Origin: Membranipora membranacea
Taxonomy: Eukaryota; Bryozoa; Gymnolaemata; Cheilostomatida; Membraniporidae
DNA: 64,000 nucleotides
Assembly: GCA_914767715.1 (NCBI GenBank)
Contig: OU612073.1
Coordinates: 18,786,001-18,850,000 of the forward strand
Reading direction: 5' to 3'
Numbering within the stretch: position 1 is the stretch's first letter; each line of letters begins with the position of its first letter. This document shows positions 58,701-64,000 of this stretch, one piece after another. The translations under genes were made by a program, and so were the position numbers. Below the pieces are notes generated by a model, which was not told the DNA's origin, did no database searches, and saw only the letters and a program-made list of their open reading frames with translations.

Positions 58701-59117
58701 TAACGTCTGTTCAGATCAGAACCATAAATACAGGAGGTATACTGTGTGCTTGCACACAGTATAAAGACCCCCTCTGCCTCTTTGAAAAAGAGTAGCCGGC
58801 AACGGCGGGAAAGGGTATAGGCCACCCGTTAAATAGGGCGGTCAAATAAGACCCAGTGAAAGATAAAAAAGCCTCTCAGACAAGGCACAGTGACGTGAGC
58901 ATAAGCCAAATGACCGTTACTTAATGGGCCTAGGCCTATCTACAAAAGCTTTCTGACACTTTTGTGATACCAATGCTGGAATCCCTTTATAAAAAAAACT
59001 TTCCTGGCTTTGGCAAGCTGCAAAAGCCAAATCAAACCGTGACTTTAGCAACTGGCTGGGGAAAAGAACGTCTTAAGCTTTTGAGGTCGGCTAGGATTAA
59101 TGAGCAGCCATGGTAAA

Positions 59118-59196
59118 TCAGTCACTAGTGGACGAATCCACAACCTTGCAGTCCCGAGCTCGGCGCACCACCAACTGAGCTACACCTGATTAGTCC
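59118..59196 (-). mobile_element. tRNA-derived SINE head
   Basis: On the minus strand an A-box TAGCTCAGTTGGTGG (59182-59168) and a B-box GGTTGTGGATTCGTCC (59145-59130) lie at tRNA-like spacing. The acceptor-stem halves do not pair, so it is not a working tRNA gene. The body probably extends toward 58700, where I cannot fix its end. It is a different family from the SINEs at 6.7-9.7 kb. Confidence 0.6.
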
Positions 59197-59351
59197 TTAA
59201 TACACCCCTAAGGGGCTACATTTTCAGCCTCCACTCCTCTGTCTCCTGAACCTTTCCAAAAGAGATCATAATTTACTAAGGACTGGAGGCTGTCCATGCA
59301 GTGGACTGGTTTGCTGAGCACAATGAGGCATCTATAGTTATTAAAAAAAAT

Positions 59352-59585
59352 TGTGTGGCGGTGCTGCGGGTGTGGGTGTAGCAGGTGCTGTTTGGGACAT
59401 GGCTCACAGAATTCAAGCCCCAAATAGCATTGTTGTTGGTGCTGTAGGGGCCACATGAGTGCTGTATGACATGTCCCATACAGTACCTGTCACATGTCCT
59501 ACAACAGCTAAGTGTTGGATTGGACTACGTACCTAAAGTATGTACCAGCACAAGACATGGGCTGCACTAGCAATCTCTCTACTAG
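59352..59585. repeat. Dispersed palindromic repeat, copy 2
   Basis: Same orientation and block order as 15095-15320: GGTGCTGTTTGGGACAT, GGTGCTGTAGGGGCC, ATGAGTGCTGTATGACATG, CCCATACAGTACCTG, AGTGTTGGATTGGA, then GACATGGGCTGCACTA. The two copies are about 75 percent alike by eye. Confidence 0.6.
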
Positions 59586-60559
59586 GATTTTTGAAACTGA
59601 ACTGGCTACAGCCCATACACAAATATCCCCACACACTACAGAACTGGATTGTAGTAATGGTGGTATCTAGGCTATATGTATATATAAAATATATATTTAT
59701 ATGAGAAACACAGGCCTTTTACAGTAAGTGAAGGTCCAGCGGTTGAGCTTCCCCCGGTGTATGAGGCCTTTGCTTTATCAGCTAGACTCAAGAACAAAAC
59801 AACTGGACTTACACCAGGGAGAGTGGTATGATCATGATGATGATAATTAACATCATTATTTAGTCACTCCGCACTCCCTGTTGTCCAGACCAGTGTGACT
59901 CTGCCAGATCATTGTTCTCATAACATTAAACCTGAGTATAGAAGAATGTGATAATGTAGGTTGTAAGTTGAGAGAGCTTACCAGGAATTCATAAGCCTTG
60001 TTGTGTGAAGCTGTCCTTTCTCCAGCTGAGTTGACAGAGTAAGTTTTTGGTCACATGAAAATCAATGTTTTGTTATTTGTTACCTAAAATTCAATTGGCT
60101 GAGCACATGATATGGATCTGTTTATTGGCCATCCAATTGTCCAATGGATATTGTTAGTTTGTTATTCCGAAATATGGGTAGGACAGACTCTATGTTTCCC
60201 ACTAATTGAAGGCTTAATATAACACCAAGAATACAGCTATGTCAAGGTATTTTTCTCATGCTCTGAACTAAAAATCATCAGTTTTCACCAGGAATTAGTT
60301 GCTATGTAAAGTGCTCTCAGTGGGCTCACAATTATTAAAATATAGCCAGTAACTGAATTTACAAATACAAACCTGCCAGTTGTGCGTCCTTGGAATACAG
60401 GGACTAGGGAGGGTGCATATTTATGAGGCTTCCACCTGTCATCATATGCCAAGTATCACTTAATTTTGTGTTGTTGGCACTCTACAAGGGCAAAGAGAGT
60501 TGGTAGTTGGTTGATAGCCCTACATACTTACAGAATCAATGTGGGATATTTTCTCTACC

Positions 60560-62320
60560 ACCTTTAGTTTAGGGAGGCTATTGAACTTTCAGTCCCGAAG
60601 CAAACAGTGAAAATAAGAAGGGAGGAGCAGCCCCCCTTGTTCAACCGAAAGGTTGAAAAGCTCCACAACACACAACAAGCTCTCTATAAGAAATTCAAGG
60701 ATACCGGAAATCCCTATTTTTCTCAAAGGCACAAAGAACAAAGGCTTTCAAGCAAATCAAGCGTGAATATATCGAGAATAAGATCTGCAAACCACTTGAA
60801 AAGGGTAATAGCAAGCCTTTCTACAAGCACTTACGACAGAAGCAAGAATGCCAGCACCCACTAGCAACTATCAAACTCAAAAATGGCACAATAGTATCAG
60901 ACAGTCTCAAATGTGCTGAAACTCTGAACGAATACTTCCAGGGTCAGTTCTGTACAAGTGAAAGTATAACAGGCCTTCCATTTCTTCCGACTGATAACTG
61001 TTCCATCGAAATTCAGCCTGAAGGGATCAAAAAACTGATACACGATCTGAAAAACAATAAGTCCCCTGGGCCTGATCAAATCAGAAAGTGTGAGCTACTT
61101 GTGGATCCTGTCATGGTAGCCAAATGTCTAGCATACATATTTCAGGTATCAATAGACAGGAGTGTGCTGCCAACACAATGGAAAACTGCTAACGTTACGC
61201 CAATCCACAAAAAGGGTGCGCGGGAAGAGCCATCAAACTACCGTCCAATATCGCTGACATGTATATCATGCAAAATGCTTGAACATATTGTTCTACATTA
61301 CCTCAACGAAACACTAGACAGTATACTATATAACCGACAACACGGGTTTAGGAAAGGGCTCGGATGCGAAATCCAATTGTGTGCCACGTACCACAATTTA
61401 GCCAAAGCTATAGAAAAAGGTTCCACTGTGCACGGGGTTATCCTAGACTTCCGGAAAGCATTTGACAAGGTCCCCCATAATTTACTCATGCAAAAGATTC
61501 GGCGTATTGACGGCATAAGCCCAAACATTGTGAACTGGATCCGGAGTTTTCTTGCTCAGAGAAGCCAGAGGGTTGCAGTACGAGGAACACTATCACCAGA
61601 TCTATCGGTAACTTCAGGAGTGCCACAGGGCTCAGTGCTGGGGCCCACGTTATTCCTGATATACATAAACGATTTACCGGAAGTTGTTATGTGTGGCGTG
61701 AGTTTGTATGCTGACGATACCCTTCTTTACTCAGAGGTGAACAATGATGGAGATAGGTTCTGCTTCCAGGCAAATATTAACGCGTTGCACAAATGGTATA
61801 GCGAGTGGAAAATGCCATTCAACACTGATAAGTGTGAAGTTATCACATTTAGCAAAGGATCAACAGCAGCTCCGCAGTACTCCCTCAGAAATAGTCCTCT
61901 TGAATGTATTGACCAAACCACGTACCTCGGCATACAAATGCAATCAAACCTGAAGATTGACAAGCATATAGCATCCAAAATAAAGAGCGCATCGAAAATT
62001 CTCGTCTGTATAAAATACTCTCTACATGAAGCGTCCGAGAGAGGCAAGTTGCTTGCATAAACTGCTAAAAGAATGGCGAAAATCCCACAGGCTGTCCTTA
62101 CTGATGAGAATACTCTCAGATGAAACCAGGCACCAGACCCTTGCCTCAGCATATGATGAGCTGGTTAACAGTAGAAGCCAAACAACTGATTACACGAGCT
62201 GCTAACAGAGGGGAACCAACCTCAATATATGCCTCGAGCCAGACGTATTACAACAGCTTCCTTCCGCGTAGTGTGAGGGATCTAAGGCTGGGGTCAAATA
62301 ACAGTCCACAATAAGCAGCT
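60560..62320 (+). pseudogene. 5'-truncated non-LTR retrotransposon with reverse transcriptase
   Basis: Plus-strand copy. 60600-60740 encodes the linker after a missing endonuclease. After a frameshift near 60740 one frame stays open to 62060 and carries the whole reverse-transcriptase core: NNKSPGPDQI, ANVTPIHKKGAREEPSNYRP, RQHGFRKGLGC, VILDFRKAFDKVPHNLL (catalytic A), SGVPQGSVLGPTLFLIYIND, YADDTLLYSEV (catalytic YADD) and CEVITFSKG, TTYLGIQM. After the stop at 62060 the tail continues in other frames and ends with the family's YYNSFLPRSVRD motif near 62270. It is CR1/jockey-like. The catalytic core is intact, but the missing 5' end and frameshifts make it inactive. Confidence 0.9.
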
Positions 62321-62744
62321 ATCGCTGCCACACTGACTAAACACTGACAAAAGAGGCACTCCCTGTTTGCACCGTTAGGTGATTTTGAGTGTTCTATATT
62401 CTACGAAGTGAGTTACGAGGTTAGTAACAGTACTCTACTGGATGTGGGGAGAAAATACAGGCCTGCACTGAAGTGCAAGGCAGACATAAATTGGCTATAG
62501 TTTTAGCCCAGCAGTTTTATGAGGCATTCAATAGTCACTTTTATGTTAAATCCACCTTAATTATATTTTTGTGCAGCAAATATGGCAAATTGCATTCAAT
62601 GCTCTTGGTATAATCTATCGCCTCAAGTCACATAAAGAAATATCCAGTTAGTTAGGGTAGTAGCAAGTTTTATGGACTAAGATCATACCTAGGGGGTCTG
62701 TTGCCCCGGATCATGTTGCGTGGGAAGACATATTTCAGGTGCTT

Positions 62745-62990
62745 ATTCCATTCTCACACTCATACATCGTCCCGAGATGCGAAGGGTGTTGTAAGACGAG
62801 TGGCAGATGCTGGGTGGGACATGCCTTACAGCACTCATTTGGCCCCTATAGAACTCACAACTATGTTGTATAGGCCTTGAGTGTTGTAAGACTTCTAGTA
62901 GAGATTCCACTCCTTTGCTCGAGCACACCATACTCCCTGGGCACACTATCACTTGTTCATTTTGGCTCACTGGCTGGGGCACACTTGTTC
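62745..62990. repeat. Dispersed palindromic repeat, copy 3, inverted
   Basis: GGGTGGGACATGCCTTACAG and CACTCATTTGGCCCCTATAG match the reverse complement of the hairpin part of copies 1 and 2. The flanking unique part is less preserved. Confidence 0.5.
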
Positions 62991-63245
62991 TCTTTTACAT
63001 CTTGGCTGGAACTTTTATACAAGAAAGTCTTCTGAGTTAATCATTTGTAGTGACTTCTATCTCATATGAACATTCAAAAAAATAATAAATAATCACAATA
63101 TTAACAATAACTCTAGGCTATATTACTTCATGTAGAATTCCACTTTAGCTTTGAAATCTGGCTCTATCTAACATGCACATACACCTCTGTCATTATGATG
63201 TGTTCTGATAGTGTAATGTCTAATTTTTATTTTTTTGCAGACACA

Positions 63246-63581
63246 ATGAGAAGAATGTTAGGAAGATTTATAAGAGTGATTACAAGACCACGGAAATTCA
63301 AGACTGAAAGCAGAAGATGTTTGTGCACAGCTGCTCCCCAATCAGCCGAGTCAACAGAACATTTAAATTCCTTAGCCAGTCTAACTCAGGATTATAAATC
63401 ACTGTGCGATGCTGATAGGAGGTCCATACTAACAGTTTATAATCAGATCCTCCCATTTATATATAAACAAGAGAGAGAAGTAAAGTATGCGGCTGATACT
63501 GGAGCTCTTAAACAGATATTCGACTCATATGATAATTATTGGGAACGGTATGTAGAGGTGATATTAGATCAAATAATGTGA
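63246..63581 (+). CDS. Unrecognised small protein with mitochondrial-presequence-like N-terminus
   Basis: An acceptor TTTTTTGCAG (63231-63240) is followed by ACACA and an ATG at 63246, so a noncoding or short coding exon lies upstream. The frame gives 111 residues ending at TGA 63579-63581. The first 30 residues are Arg-rich and lack acidic residues (RRMLGRFIRVITRPRKFK, then RRCLCTAAPQS), typical of a mitochondrial targeting sequence. The rest is helical and charged (SLTQDYKSLCDADRRSILTV, PFIYKQEREVKYAAD, FDSYDNYWERYVEVI). I do not recognise the family. A possible donor GTGATA at 63559 would end the exon earlier and extend the protein downstream, so the C-terminus is uncertain. Confidence 0.6.
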   Translation: MRRMLGRFIRVITRPRKFKTESRRCLCTAAPQSAESTEHLNSLASLTQDYKSLCDADRRSILTVYNQILPFIYKQEREVKYAADTGALKQIFDSYDNYWERYVEVILDQIM

Positions 63582-63613
63582 TTTAGAGTTGCTTCCCTTG
63601 TACTGATATTCTG

Positions 63614-63638
63614 CTTATTTATTTATTTATTTATTGAG
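63614..63638. repeat. TTTA microsatellite
   Basis: About six TTTA units just past the small mitochondrial-like gene. Confidence 0.85.
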
Positions 63639-64000
63639 GTTTGAGGTTATGTGTAGAGAAAGAGCAACCCTAAATGCTGTAGAACTTAAGAATACGTACG
63701 GAATCTAACAACATTTGTTTCAAAGATAGTCTGATAGCAGTTATCTGTAGAATAATAACATTATGCCATTATGACTTATAATTCAGAGATCATTATACTG
63801 AGAGCTTTTGATGGTATTCATAAAATTATATGATTACCTGGAATCTTTTTTTTAAAGCCACAATCCAGAGATATCACACAACCATCCTGAGATATGCAAT
63901 ATATTATGGCCGAGAATATCATTGGTCAAGATATGGAACAGCAACCGTTCAAAGAGTTACCCTTACATACTTGCTATCTTGCGACCACGCCCCTTGTCTT

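Noticed and set aside
59118-59196. Functional tRNA gene
   Set aside because: A and B boxes are present, but the acceptor and anticodon stems do not pair, so it is a SINE head.
63856-64000. Possible further exon at the window end
   Set aside because: Two frames are open to the window edge after a weak acceptor, but there is too little sequence to decide.

Overview
This is a eukaryotic, metazoan genomic window. It is AT-rich, its genes are split by GT-AG introns of roughly 0.2 to 2.7 kb, and there are no operons or ribosome-binding sites. The two recognisable genes, an ESCRT-III regulator (IST1) and a kinesin-3 (KIF1/unc-104), have full animal-type domain layouts. Compact genes mixed with tRNA-derived SINEs, CR1/jockey-like LINE fragments and TTAA-flanked foldback elements suggest an invertebrate. 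I cannot assign a phylum from sequence alone.

Layout. 1-4.6 kb: no gene; an old direct duplication of about 1 kb and a 13-bp tandem repeat. 4.6-5.5 kb: a complete small two-exon gene with TATA box, signal peptide and poly(A) signal. It encodes a 78-residue secreted, His-rich, basic precursor ending in FFRFG-stop, which looks like an amidated RFamide-type or antimicrobial peptide. This is the most novel gene here. 5.5-13.8 kb: repeat field (foldback, three SINE copies, another dispersed repeat, two fossil LINE pieces). 13.8-19.3 kb, plus strand: IST1 in six coding exons (300 aa). Its fifth intron is packed with hairpin elements, including one TTAA foldback inserted into another of the same family. 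19.7-25.4 kb: a CpG-containing minisatellite, an orphan exon-like segment and a minus-strand LINE fragment. 25.4-29.2 kb, plus strand: an eight-exon gene for an unrecognised 608-residue Ser/Arg-rich protein, whose stop codon overlaps its poly(A) signal. 30.6-56.8 kb, minus strand: a complete KIF1A/KIF1B-type kinesin reconstructed as 38 coding exons (1692 aa) in the order motor, FHA, coiled coil, KIF1B domain, DUF3694, PH. It converges on the preceding gene. 57-63.2 kb: upstream flank of the kinesin, a tRNA-derived SINE head, two copies of a dispersed palindromic repeat and a 5'-truncated LINE. 63.2 kb to the end, plus strand: a short exon with a mitochondrial-presequence-like start, unrecognised.

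How the genes relate: IST1 (endosomal ESCRT/VPS4 regulation) and KIF1 (anterograde vesicle transport) both serve membrane traffic. Nothing in the sequence suggests they are co-regulated. Exon borders were set by reading splice consensus and checking that phase and family homology continue across every junction. They have not been tested against transcripts.
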